Assembly: GCA_017995755.1 (NCBI GenBank)
Contig: JAGOIH010000004.1
Location: forward strand, 1-53,343
Direction: 5' to 3'
DNA length: 53,343 nt
Origin: Sedimentibacter sp.
Lineage (GTDB): Bacteria; Bacillota; Clostridia; Tissierellales; Sedimentibacteraceae
Positions 26,292 through 35,336 of the stretch are shown here, one piece after another. Each line of letters opens with the position of its first letter. Positions within the stretch are counted from its first letter, which is position 1. The notes under the pieces are model-generated. The model ran no database searches. It was not told the DNA's origin and was given only the letters and a program-made list of their open reading frames with translations. Position numbers and translations under genes: made by a program.

Positions 26292-26672
26292 TTACACAAC
26301 TGCTATTGCTTCAATTTCCACTTGTCCGTCCCTGGGGAGTCTTGCTACTTCAATACATGCCCTTGCAGGTTTAGTATCCTGGAACACTTGAGCATATGCT
26401 TCGTTTATCAGCCCGAATTGGTTCATATCCTTGATATATACGGTACATTTAACAACATCCTTAAGAGATGCTCCTCCTGCCTCCAAAATAGCTTTAACAT
26501 TCATTAAGCACATCCTGGTTTCTTCCTTAATGTCACCGCCTTTGTAAAGTTCCCCTGTTGCCGGATTAAATGCAAGCTGTCCGGAAACATATATTGTATT
26601 TCCTGCTTTAATTCCTTGAGAATAAGGCCCTACTGCAGCAGGTGCATTGCTTGTTTGAATAACATTATTCAT
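26292..26672 (-). CDS. ridA: RidA family enamine/imine deaminase
   Basis: A 126-residue RidA/YjgF protein that hydrolyses reactive enamines and imines such as 2-aminoacrylate. It shows the conserved start [20 protein letters not shown], the arginine in [22 protein letters not shown] (about residues 100-121) and the usual length. It follows rsfS by 9 bases and ends at a shared terminator. Confidence 0.96.
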   Translation of the reverse strand: MNNVIQTSNAPAAVGPYSQGIKAGNTIYVSGQLAFNPATGELYKGGDIKEETRMCLMNVKAILEAGGASLKDVVKCTVYIKDMNQFGLINEAYAQVFQDTKPARACIEVARLPRDGQVEIEAIAVV

Positions 26673-26681
26673 AATACCCTC

Positions 26682-27050
26682 CTATTTCCAATTTTTTATT
26701 CCATATTGTTCAACATCCAATGAATTGTTATCATACCACAATGATTCCAGGTCATAAATTGCCCTTTCATCCTTATGAAAGATATGAACAATAATGTCAT
26801 CAGTTTCTAATAAAATCCATCTTCCGGTTTCAAAACCTTCCTTGTAGAAAAAATCTAACCCTGCCAAGGCACCCTTTTCAAGTACCTCTTCAGCAATTGC
26901 AACTGTCTGTTTTTCGTTATTACCGCTGCATATGATGAAATAATCAGTAATTGAGCTGGATTTGGACACATTTAACACAATGAAGTTATAAGCCTTTTTA
27001 TTGTCGCAGGCTTTTAAAATTGTTTCGATACTTTTTTGGACTGAACTCAT
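26682..27050 (-). CDS. rsfS: Ribosomal silencing factor RsfS
   Basis: A 122-residue RsfS (YqeJ neighbour, DUF143) that binds ribosomal protein uL14 and blocks subunit joining when nutrients run low. Motifs are FIICSGNNEKQTVAIAEEV near residues 38-56, GFETGRWILLETDDIIVHIF near 73-92 and the C-terminal YDLESLWYDN. Its start overlaps the stop of yqeK. The nadD-yqeK-rsfS order is standard in Firmicutes. Confidence 0.96.
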   Translation of the reverse strand: MSSVQKSIETILKACDNKKAYNFIVLNVSKSSSITDYFIICSGNNEKQTVAIAEEVLEKGALAGLDFFYKEGFETGRWILLETDDIIVHIFHKDERAIYDLESLWYDNNSLDVEQYGIKNWK

Positions 27051-27547
27051 TTACCCTCCTTTAAATACTTTAGTGTATTTACTGATTCCATATCAAGAAC
27101 CAAATTTCTGTTTTTAACATAATCAATAGTACTTTCCAACGACTTAATTATTGCTTCATCAAGATTTATATATGCTTCTCTTCTGATTTCCTCAACCTCG
27201 GGATAATGCCTGTTGGGCTCAATTTTATCTGCTATAAATATTATTTTTTCCAAAAGAGTCATATTTACTCTTCCGGTTGTGTGATGCATTATTGCATTCA
27301 ATATATCATCATCTTTAACGCCAAACTTTGTCTTTGCCAGCTCTGCGCTTTTTTTTGAATGCATTAAATTGTCTTTGCATCTTCCCTTCCCGCAGTCATG
27401 CAATAAGCCTGCAACTTTTGCCTTACTTTTGTCACAGCCATGGACTGATGCAAGTTTTTCTGCTTCCTCCATTGTTCCGATGCCGTGAAGGTACAATTTT
27501 TGACCTAATTCAATTTCCAATTCCTTTTTTATTTCTTCAATTTGCAT
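27047..27547 (-). CDS. yqeK: HD-domain hydrolase YqeK (likely Ap4A hydrolase)
   Basis: A 166-residue HD-superfamily protein that in characterised relatives cleaves diadenosine tetraphosphate to ADP. The metal site HDCGKG is visible near residues 52-57, with a second His pair in MHHTTGR near 90. The start at 27547 is chosen because an AAGGA site precedes it and the added eight residues to 27571 do not belong to the family. It begins one base after the nadD stop. Confidence 0.9.
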   Translation of the reverse strand: MQIEEIKKELEIELGQKLYLHGIGTMEEAEKLASVHGCDKSKAKVAGLLHDCGKGRCKDNLMHSKKSAELAKTKFGVKDDDILNAIMHHTTGRVNMTLLEKIIFIADKIEPNRHYPEVEEIRREAYINLDEAIIKSLESTIDYVKNRNLVLDMESVNTLKYLKEGK

Positions 27548-27548
27548 T

Positions 27549-28157
27549 TCATTTTTCCTTATACAACTCATTCTTTATTATATATTGTTCGACACTTTCA
27601 GGCAATAAGTATTTTACAGATATTCCCATGGAGACTCTTTTCCTGATTTCCGTTGAAGATATTTGAAGCATGGGAATCTTTAACAATTCTATATTCCCGC
27701 CGAAGGTTTTTTTTATTTCATCGATCTTTTCATTAACTTCCTTAATACTTATTCCCGGTCTTGAAGCTGCAATAAATCTGCAAAGCTTCAGTACCTCTTC
27801 AGGTTTATACCAGTTTGGAAGGTCTATCACCGCATCAGTTCCCGTTATGAAATAAAACTCCGTATCTTCATACATCTTGTGAAATTCCCTTAAAGTATTC
27901 AAGGTATAGCTTTTGCCCCTGCATTTTATTTCAAGGTCTGAGACACTGAATTTGTCATTGGACAATACTGCCATATTAACCATCAATAATCTGTGAAATG
28001 GATCAGCCTTAAGGCTTGATTTATGTGGCGGGTCACCGGCAGGGACAAAAATTATTTCATCCAGTTCATATATATTTAATGCTTCATTTGCTACAACCAG
28101 GTGGCCTATGTGAATAGGGTCAAAAGAGCCGCCCATTATTCCCACTTTTCTTTTCAT
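27549..28157 (-). CDS. nadD: Nicotinate-nucleotide adenylyltransferase
   Basis: A 202-residue nucleotidyltransferase that makes deamido-NAD from nicotinate mononucleotide and ATP. The signature GGSFDPIHIGHL lies at residues 9-20, with the HxGH pair. The C-terminal ISSTEIRKRVSMG is also conserved. Its start overlaps the PTS IIC-IID stop by 4 bases (ATGA-type coupling), so it is read from the same transcript as the PTS genes. Confidence 0.97.
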   Translation of the reverse strand: MKRKVGIMGGSFDPIHIGHLVVANEALNIYELDEIIFVPAGDPPHKSSLKADPFHRLLMVNMAVLSNDKFSVSDLEIKCRGKSYTLNTLREFHKMYEDTEFYFITGTDAVIDLPNWYKPEEVLKLCRFIAASRPGISIKEVNEKIDEIKKTFGGNIELLKIPMLQISSTEIRKRVSMGISVKYLLPESVEQYIIKNELYKEK

Positions 28158-29587
28158 TGCTCTCTCCTTTTTCTTAAAAAAGTTAAACCGGCTGCAAGTA
28201 AAATTATGACTAATGTAAATAAATTTTCCAGAGGTCTTATGTTGTTAAAAAGCAGGCTGCTCATTGATAAGCCTAAAATTCCTGAAAACATACAGGGAAA
28301 ATATTTTTTGAGCCTGCTCTCTTTTACATTCCTTACTCTCTTAAGCATACTGTCTTTACCCTGAAAATAACCATTCATAAAACCGTTGTAGGATATGAAA
28401 AGTATGTAGGCTGCAAGATAAATTACCGGTATAAATGCCAAATTATAGCTCTTGTCCAGGCAAAGCATCACAGCCATAGACACAAACAGGGGGGTTAAAA
28501 CCACCTGGGTGAAGGAATCACCTAATCCCGCCGATATCCCCATCATTCCCTTTTTTATGTAGGAAATATTCTCAAAGCTTTCCCTGCTTATTTTTCTTTC
28601 TTCTTCCAGGGATATTATATATCCCAGTATCGGAGTGCCCATATTAGGCTCAGTATTGAAAAATTCTGTATGATTGTGGACAGCCTCTGCTATCTCATGT
28701 TTATCTTTATACAATTTTTTAATAATATTTTTCATGCTGTGGGCAAAAGCCAAACCCATAAGTCTTTCATAGCTGTAGCATGAATGGGAATAATTCATCC
28801 ATATAAACCATGAATAAACCAAGTCTCCCTTTTTAATACTGCCCTTAAGTTTATTTCTTACAATATTTATTTTCTTATTTGACGTAAACAACAAAATAAG
28901 TGCTATGAGTATAAGCATTATATATGCTCTTATTTCAGTAATTGCAGCTGCCAAAAAAACAACAGCGAAAATAATAAAATTGTATTTATTCTTTATTTTG
29001 TATAAAATATTAAAAGAAGAAAATATGATCAGTATGAGTCCTATATAATAAAGTGCACTTATACTTTTAAAATTCATTAATCTGTTGAATGAAAACATCA
29101 GCAACAAGCCGGCTGTTATAACTGCAGAACTCATAAACAAAAGTAGAAGCTGAGGAAAAAGACCGTCATAAAGACTTATATCGGGAGCTTTGTTCTCTTT
29201 ATACTTCTTTTCATACATATGTACAAAAGTATTGTTTATTCTCAATCTGTATTTCCATATCAATATCCCTAAAAATCCAAAGGGAAATGCAAGAGCTGCA
29301 GCCTCAAGAGGATGAATGCCAAATGCTATGGAGGCAACAGCCGCCATAAGGGCAGTCAGGCATTGGTCTCCTTTAAATGAGCCCCCGGTGGAAACAAAGT
29401 CAATATAAATAATATTGACAACCGCACCGGCCATCATGCCAGTTTGTACATCATTAAGAATAAGGCCCGCAGCCAGCCCGGCCAATATGGGTCTGTAAAT
29501 CGTGTAATAACCGATGCCTATGGAAAGTGCGGTAGAGCTTGCCCAAAAATAGAAAATGCTAAATAATACATAATCAGAAAAAGTCAT
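28154..29587 (-). CDS. Fused PTS mannose-family IIC-IID permease
   Basis: A 477-residue membrane protein. Residues 1 to about 235 have the EIIC mannose/sorbose pattern (multiple helices, VNIIYIDFVSTGGSFKGDQC near 57-76). Residues about 254-477 have the EIID pattern: SYERLMGLAFAHSM, then FFNTEPNMGTPILGYIISLEEE near 309-330, and GISAGLGDSFTQVVLTPL. In most bacteria IIC and IID are separate genes of about 260 and 280 residues. The fusion would transport and hand over a sugar to IIB for phosphorylation. It is followed directly by nadD. Confidence 0.88.
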   Translation of the reverse strand: MTFSDYVLFSIFYFWASSTALSIGIGYYTIYRPILAGLAAGLILNDVQTGMMAGAVVNIIYIDFVSTGGSFKGDQCLTALMAAVASIAFGIHPLEAAALAFPFGFLGILIWKYRLRINNTFVHMYEKKYKENKAPDISLYDGLFPQLLLLFMSSAVITAGLLLMFSFNRLMNFKSISALYYIGLILIIFSSFNILYKIKNKYNFIIFAVVFLAAAITEIRAYIMLILIALILLFTSNKKINIVRNKLKGSIKKGDLVYSWFIWMNYSHSCYSYERLMGLAFAHSMKNIIKKLYKDKHEIAEAVHNHTEFFNTEPNMGTPILGYIISLEEERKISRESFENISYIKKGMMGISAGLGDSFTQVVLTPLFVSMAVMLCLDKSYNLAFIPVIYLAAYILFISYNGFMNGYFQGKDSMLKRVRNVKESRLKKYFPCMFSGILGLSMSSLLFNNIRPLENLFTLVIILLAAGLTFLRKRREQ

Positions 29588-29592
29588 ATATC

Positions 29593-30048
29593 TTACCTTA
29601 TAACAAGAGCCTTATCCCTTGGAAGGATTCTTACCTCGACATTAACATTTTCCTTTGCCATATCCTTTAAAATATTTAACTCATGGTCGCTTAAATGAAT
29701 GGAGTTGTAGTATCTTTTTCTTCCTTCAGCTGCTCCAATACCGCCTATGTTAATGTTTTTTATTTTTACCCTTTTTACCAGTTCCTTTAATCCTTCAATG
29801 GTCCTGAGAAGTACTAGCACGTTATTTTCACTGTCAACCTTTAAAAAGTCAGCGGTTTCACCGATAGTTTTTATATGCACATTAACACCCTCAGGGCTTG
29901 AACTCATAATAAGCTCCCTCATAAACTCATCATTTGCATATTCATCATCTGCAATTACAACCTCTGTTGCTTTAAGATAAGGAATCCAGGATACAACAAC
30001 CTGTCCGTGAAGGAGCCTGTCGTCAATTCTTACGAATAAATTTTTCAT
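29593..30048 (-). CDS. PTS mannose-family IIB component
   Basis: A 151-residue IIB subunit that takes phosphate from IIA and passes it to the incoming sugar. The phosphorylated histidine is His14 in DDRLLHGQVVVSW. Other family features are the run VVIADDEYANDEFMRELI and the closing GGIGAAEGRKRYYNS. It lies 5 bases before the IIC-IID gene and 8 after IIA. Confidence 0.95.
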   Translation of the reverse strand: MKNLFVRIDDRLLHGQVVVSWIPYLKATEVVIADDEYANDEFMRELIMSSSPEGVNVHIKTIGETADFLKVDSENNVLVLLRTIEGLKELVKRVKIKNINIGGIGAAEGRKRYYNSIHLSDHELNILKDMAKENVNVEVRILPRDKALVIR

Positions 30049-30056
30049 TTTCTACC

Positions 30057-30455
30057 TCAGTCTGACAAGAAATTTTCATTCACAAACACTATGCTCTTCT
30101 TTCCGTTTTTGATTATTTTTTCTGCGATTTCCTTTAAGCTGTAGGTGTCCCTGGCAATGGCTATATCTATGAACAGGGGAAAATTAATGCCTGTGATATG
30201 GTAGAAATTTCTGTTTTTCATTGCCCTGCTCACTGCATTGAAGGGGCTTCCTCCATACATATCCGTGAATACAATAAGTTCATTGTCAGACATACTTTTT
30301 ATCCCTTCTTCAACCTTTTTTAACAATGTTTCAAAGCTGTCGCCATGATGAAATGATATACTTCTTGCATTTTCAACTTTTCCGATAATCAGCTCAGAGC
30401 TTTTCAATAATTCTCTGCCAAAATCGCCATGTGTCACAAGTAATATATTTATCAT
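30057..30455 (-). CDS. PTS mannose-family IIA component
   Basis: A 132-residue IIA subunit phosphorylated by HPr. The active histidine is His9 in LLVTHGDFGRELL and the conserved TDMYGGSPFNAV lies near residues 65-76. It is the first PTS gene of the operon. HPr and enzyme I are not in this window. Confidence 0.95.
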   Translation of the reverse strand: MINILLVTHGDFGRELLKSSELIIGKVENARSISFHHGDSFETLLKKVEEGIKSMSDNELIVFTDMYGGSPFNAVSRAMKNRNFYHITGINFPLFIDIAIARDTYSLKEIAEKIIKNGKKSIVFVNENFLSD

Positions 30456-30488
30456 AATTTCATCTCCTCGTTATTTATAATATCACAA

Positions 30489-31352
30489 TTATGTGTAATT
30501 TTCATCAAAATTTATTTCCTGCCTTTCCCACCCGTCGGCTGTCAGGTATGAAAGATGTTTAAAGCCAATATCATGAACCAATTTATACATATCATCAAAT
30601 TTAAACGCAAGAGCTTCCTTTGTATGGGCGTCGGAATTTATTAATATGGGAATATTTCTGTCCCTTATCATTTTAAGTATCAAGTTTGAAGGATATTGTT
30701 CCTTATTGTTATTTCTGGCAATTCCTCCTGTATTTATTTCTATTATAGACGAAGTATTTTTTATTATATCCAAACACTTTTTAACTGCCCTTACATACCA
30801 GTCTTCTCTCTCATCAAACAAAATATTGTCCTTGTTGTTTTTATTAAATAAATCCAGGTGGCCGATTATTGGAGGCTGGTACCTTTCTGCCATTTCCGAA
30901 ATTGTTTCATAATATGTTTCAACAGCTTTTCTTATATTGCCGCCAAAGCTTTCTTCAAGACCCTTTAACAACTCTTCAATATTATAATCAACAGTCCACA
31001 TATAGCCGTTTTTTAAAGTTCCCAAATAATGCACTGAGCCGATATAGTAATCAAGTCTTTTCATAAGAGACAAACACAGGTCTGTAAACCCTGCACCAGG
31101 TATGTAATCTAACTCCATACCAAGGAAAATTTCAATTTTATCCTTGTATTTTTCTTTCAGCCTATTGACTTCTTCTATATATTCTTCAACTTTGTCTTGT
31201 TTAATATTCCAGTCAGTTTCCTTATTAACAGGCCCGTGTGATGAAATGCCCAACGAATCAAAGTTATTGTTAATTGCCGATAGAACCATCTCTTCGGGGC
31301 TGCAGCTGCCGTCACAATAAAGACTGTGAGTATGTAAATTAGTTAAATGCAT
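30489..31352 (-). CDS. PHP-family phosphatase (histidinol-phosphatase-like)
   Basis: A 287-residue metal-dependent phosphoesterase of the PHP superfamily. It begins with the metal site NLHTHSLYCDGSCSPEEMV (residues 5-23), followed by ISSHGP, a Glu in GMELDYIPG near 97 and the late motif INSDAHTKEAL near 243. HisK-type histidinol phosphatase is the closest annotated group, but no his genes are nearby. Its place just before the PTS genes makes a sugar phosphate or another small phosphate a reasonable substrate. This is inference from context. Confidence 0.8.
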   Translation of the reverse strand: MHLTNLHTHSLYCDGSCSPEEMVLSAINNNFDSLGISSHGPVNKETDWNIKQDKVEEYIEEVNRLKEKYKDKIEIFLGMELDYIPGAGFTDLCLSLMKRLDYYIGSVHYLGTLKNGYMWTVDYNIEELLKGLEESFGGNIRKAVETYYETISEMAERYQPPIIGHLDLFNKNNKDNILFDEREDWYVRAVKKCLDIIKNTSSIIEINTGGIARNNNKEQYPSNLILKMIRDRNIPILINSDAHTKEALAFKFDDMYKLVHDIGFKHLSYLTADGWERQEINFDENYT

Positions 31353-31518
31353 TTGTTTCCTCCCGTTGTACCCGCCATCTATAGCAGTAAAGTATATCTA
31401 TCTCGTTACATTTTATATGAATTTATTAAAATAGTAAAGAATTCTTTATTTTTTATTGCGTCTCCATCGACGGTAACAACTCCACCACTTTGCAAAGTAT
31501 AAAATGTTTATAATTTTC

Positions 31519-31546
31519 TTGACTAAATAACAAGTAAGAATATAAT
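31519..31546 (+). promoter_or_regulatory. Sigma-A promoter of the SLH protein gene
   Basis: TTGACT and TATAAT are spaced by 16 bases about 55 bases before the start codon at 31601. Confidence 0.65.
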
Positions 31547-31600
31547 GAAATCAAGGTAATAATAACCAATAATACTAATAAATATGAAGGGTGTGAGATC

Positions 31601-34600
31601 ATGAAACAAGCTAAACACTTTACCGCTGTAATACTATTAATTTCAATGTTTCTTACAATGTACACGCCTCTCCAAGCTTTTGGAGAAAACGTTGAGCCGC
31701 TCCAATTTGACGGCAGCCAGAGCACCTGGGCTGAACCTGAAATCAAAGAAGCCTATGATATGTCTCTCACATATCCTGCAGTGACAAACAATTTTAACAA
31801 GTACATAACTCGTGAAGAATTCTGTACGCTGGTAATCAAACTTTATGAAAAACTCACCGGACAGATTCCTAAATATACCGATAATCCTTTTAAGGATACA
31901 ACTAACACAGAAATCCTTAAGGCTCATTCTTTAGGTATTGTTAAGGGTATATCTGCCGATACTTTTGCACCTTTAAATAATATTACACGACAAGAAATGT
32001 GTGTAATGATTTTAAGAGCATTGAATGTTTCGGTGCAAGGACTTAACACTTCACCAGGAGAATTTCCTTTCAAGGATGCAGATAAAATTGCGCCTTGGGC
32101 TATTGATGCCATGAAATTTGCTTATAAAAACGGAATAATGAAGGGACTATCCGCTGAAACAATAGATCCTCTTTCCAACACACCCAGAGAGCAGGCAATA
32201 ATACTGCTTCTCAGAACCTATAAGAAATTCAGCATAACAACTGTTCAGTCAATTGAAGAAGCAGGAGCGGTAAGATTCAACAAGCCGCCGTCAGTCTCTA
32301 AAAACATCAGGGAAAAATTTGAATTCACAATGAATTCAAACAATATATTCTTTCCTAAGTTTGACAAGAAATTAGAGCTTTTTGTTTCCAATAAGGCAGG
32401 TAAGCCTTCAACGCTACCTATTATTTCTTCATTGGACAACAGTCCTGTTTTATTTGCTTCACTTAACAACCATGTTATTACTTATTCATCTTTAATTAAT
32501 CCCATTAGACCAATTAACCCAATTGACCCTATTGAGACGATTTCTCCGATTATAAAGGACCCGATTATTATAAAACCAAATTTACCTGACTTAGTAATAA
32601 TGCATCCTGCTGTTAAAGAAAGAACAAATACTCCAATGTATATAAATTCTGACTTTGGGGCTTTTATCGATAAAACCGAAAACTCAGTCAGATGGTTCAC
32701 CTATAAACTAAACAATATAAGAGGATTCAATACTGTTTCAAAGATTGTATGGCAGGTATCTGAAACACAGTTTGTTGGAACAAAGGATGTGTTCAGAACT
32801 GAAAAAGGAATAGTCTTGTCCGGAGATATAATGCCTTCATCCAAGGAATTCTCCATAGACTTCAGCAAAGTTAAATCCTTGGCGCAAATCAAAAAACCTA
32901 TTCCTCAGGAACAAAAAACCTACTATGTGAGGGCTGTTCCCGTTGATGCACTTGGAAATCCCATCGGAGATCCTGGGCAGGGGATTGCAGTATTGTATGG
33001 TATTCCGGTTATGTCCACAAGGGAATCTACAGATGCTTCGTTCGAAATATGGTCTACTAAATCACATATGGGGAACAACACAACAGGAGAATTTAAAGAT
33101 GTGCCGGTACATGACCCCTTTAGCAACGGCATAATAGAATTCAATCCCAATGAAGCCAATCCGAGAATTTTCCATTTTCATGGTTTGGATGAAAATACCG
33201 TGAAAATTTATGTCCAGGTTTACAGCGATAAATTTGACAAGAACCAAAGTTACTTAGATTATGATAATCTTGTATATGAAAGAGAATATTACATAGATGA
33301 TATGGTTCCTGTTTATCCTCATTTAAATTTTAATCCATCAGCTACTGTCGACTTTAAAGAATTTGGGAAGACCGATATGAAGGCTGATGAGTATATCAGA
33401 TATTATTTAAGAGCTGTGGCTATTACTGAAGATATAGAGCCGGGCAAGCTGAAAGCTGTCTATTCAGATATAATTACAGTGGATTATGGTTTTGGAAGCC
33501 CTGTAAAATTCATATCTCTTCCAGTACCTCAGTCTAAGTATGACAAGGTACAGATGATAAATTATTCATTACCAAGCGTTGAAATTAAAGAATATACCGC
33601 TATCGACTGGGCTGACCCTGATTATTTATCAAGATACTATGTATTCAGAGAACCAAAACCAACCGAGATTATATATACCTGGATGAATGCTGACGGCAAA
33701 ATTTTAAAACCTTATAAATACTATGTCATAACTAAAGAATTAGGAAACTTCAGCAGTTCCGGCGGCTTTGACTTTGATTTAAATACTTCTTATGAAATGA
33801 TGCCTCAAGAATTCAAAACCAAATACGAAAAACTTATCAAGGAAGTGCTGCCTATAGGAAGTAAAATATATATACCTGTTCCGAAAGAAGTAGATAAGCC
33901 ATGGTATCAGGAAATATACGAAGGAGTTGTTAATTTCTTTAAAGATTTGGTATCTACTATTATTAAGATTTATGCCAAGATTACTGAAACGTATCAAGCA
34001 CTTAAAACAAAGCTGATTATGGCAGTTGCAAATCTATGCCCAATTGAGAGTTTAAGGGATGAATTTGCAAAAGCGCTGACAGCCCTGGTTGATTATGGAC
34101 TTTCATCTATTGGAATCCCTCCTAAATTCCCGAATTTTGAACAGCTGGCAGAAGGAAATATAGCATATTTAGCTCAAGTTGCACTTACTGAGGCAGGTGT
34201 TCCTGCAAGCGATATAACTGAGGAAATGACCAAAGAAGCAGCTAAAGGAGTAGTAGGTTATTTCAAGGAAGCAGATAAAGAATCATATGATGAAAACCCT
34301 GTAAAGTCTCCATTTTTAAAACTTGATCCACAATCTTTGTACCAGCCGGCATGCCTGGAGGTAGAGCTTGAAAATAATACTGACTACCCAACTGTACCCG
34401 GAACTTTGGATTTGAATGTTCAATTCAAGTTAAAAGAACAAGGATTGTTTGCAACATCATATGATCCTGTAGGGCTGAATCTTGTTGCAGATAATAATCA
34501 ATATGGCTATGGTTCCTCCATGGCAGTTTTGAATGCAACAGATTATTGGAATCACTTTGTATATGGATTAAACGGTTATACAGTTAATTACAAGTATGGT

Positions 34601-34975
34601 GAAGAAGCAGTATATGAAGTTTTTGAACCGAAAGTAGATGTGAAGATTCCGGTAATTCCTGCCCATAATTCAGTTACATTAAAAATTTTCTTAGACCCTG
34701 CTGGAGTTGCAATAAACAACAGGTATCCTGATGGTGAAAATTACCGTTTCGAAGATTTTTACAACATGTATCAAAATAACGGGGGAGCAGATTACACATG
34801 GTTCGAAGTAACAACATGCTTCCCTGAAGCAAGAAAATATTACAGTGATGAATATGCAAAAAAAGGAACAATTATGGTTCTTGACCCTAAGACTGATTAC
34901 AGATACCATATGGATACTTCCTATTCTGCAAACCTTGGAAGAAAAATTCAGATGCCTGTAAATATTGACTGGTAA
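31601..34975 (+). CDS. Large SLH-domain cell-surface protein
   Basis: A 1124-residue secreted protein with an N-terminal signal peptide (cleavage near LQAFG) and three SLH modules (about residues 40-215). The modules, marked by ITREEFCTLVIKLYE, ITRQEMCVMILRALN and TPREQAIILLLRTY, bind the secondary cell-wall polymer. A Pro/Ile-rich linker with NPI, RPI, DPI triplets (about 300-335) follows. The rest is a long beta-rich region with no recognised catalytic domain and a helical stretch near 760-850. A role in the surface layer is likely. No transcript partner; a terminator lies at 35034-35075. Confidence 0.8.
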   Translation: MKQAKHFTAVILLISMFLTMYTPLQAFGENVEPLQFDGSQSTWAEPEIKEAYDMSLTYPAVTNNFNKYITREEFCTLVIKLYEKLTGQIPKYTDNPFKDTTNTEILKAHSLGIVKGISADTFAPLNNITRQEMCVMILRALNVSVQGLNTSPGEFPFKDADKIAPWAIDAMKFAYKNGIMKGLSAETIDPLSNTPREQAIILLLRTYKKFSITTVQSIEEAGAVRFNKPPSVSKNIREKFEFTMNSNNIFFPKFDKKLELFVSNKAGKPSTLPIISSLDNSPVLFASLNNHVITYSSLINPIRPINPIDPIETISPIIKDPIIIKPNLPDLVIMHPAVKERTNTPMYINSDFGAFIDKTENSVRWFTYKLNNIRGFNTVSKIVWQVSETQFVGTKDVFRTEKGIVLSGDIMPSSKEFSIDFSKVKSLAQIKKPIPQEQKTYYVRAVPVDALGNPIGDPGQGIAVLYGIPVMSTRESTDASFEIWSTKSHMGNNTTGEFKDVPVHDPFSNGIIEFNPNEANPRIFHFHGLDENTVKIYVQVYSDKFDKNQSYLDYDNLVYEREYYIDDMVPVYPHLNFNPSATVDFKEFGKTDMKADEYIRYYLRAVAITEDIEPGKLKAVYSDIITVDYGFGSPVKFISLPVPQSKYDKVQMINYSLPSVEIKEYTAIDWADPDYLSRYYVFREPKPTEIIYTWMNADGKILKPYKYYVITKELGNFSSSGGFDFDLNTSYEMMPQEFKTKYEKLIKEVLPIGSKIYIPVPKEVDKPWYQEIYEGVVNFFKDLVSTIIKIYAKITETYQALKTKLIMAVANLCPIESLRDEFAKALTALVDYGLSSIGIPPKFPNFEQLAEGNIAYLAQVALTEAGVPASDITEEMTKEAAKGVVGYFKEADKESYDENPVKSPFLKLDPQSLYQPACLEVELENNTDYPTVPGTLDLNVQFKLKEQGLFATSYDPVGLNLVADNNQYGYGSSMAVLNATDYWNHFVYGLNGYTVNYKYGEEAVYEVFEPKVDVKIPVIPAHNSVTLKIFLDPAGVAINNRYPDGENYRFEDFYNMYQNNGGADYTWFEVTTCFPEARKYYSDEYAKKGTIMVLDPKTDYRYHMDTSYSANLGRKIQMPVNIDW

Positions 34976-35033
34976 AGAATTAATCATTACCGGATAGGGA
35001 ATCATTGTGAGCATAATAATTAAAGTGAACAAC

Positions 35034-35075
35034 AAACTCCTCACCAATGAATAATATCAGCGGTGGGGAGTTTTC
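35034..35075 (+). terminator. Terminator after the SLH gene
   Basis: AAACTCCTCACC and GGTGGGGAGTTTT pair (one G-U) around a 16-base loop, followed by TTTTCTT. The right arm is also the start of the integrase relic. Confidence 0.75.
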
Positions 35076-35203
35076 TTGAGCACAATTCTATACAAACAAT
35101 CCTTGACATTTATTCCCATATATCTGCTGATTTGAAGTCAAGAGCAGTTTCCAAATTATATGATATATTCACTAATGTGAAATTATCTCAAGCTAAGAAA
35201 TAA
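35051..35203 (+). pseudogene. C-terminal relic of a tyrosine recombinase (phage integrase)
   Basis: An open stretch ending in TAA at 35201-35203 encodes VGSFLEHNSIQTILDIYSH and then DLKSRAVSKL. It matches the catalytic tail of phage-type integrases (LGH-SS-IQTTLD-YSH), including the nucleophile Tyr in IYSH. An in-frame TGA at 35048 closes it upstream, and no start or N-terminal part is present. It shows that a mobile element was once here. The rest of the 360-base gap (34976-35336) holds the terminator and AT-rich sequence with no other gene I can see. Confidence 0.65.
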
Positions 35204-35336
35204 AGTATAAGAAACAGAAGCAAAATATATTAATCCTATCATCATAAAATAATTAAAAGATTCTTTATTTTTAATTCACTAATATTTTTTTCAAACGTAT
35301 ATTAATATAAGGAAAATCTATTAAATGGAGGTTAGT

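Noticed and set aside
31453..31746. Minus-strand open frame of 97 residues overlapping the SLH start
   Set aside because: It crosses the SLH promoter and start codon, lacks a ribosome site and looks like no known protein.
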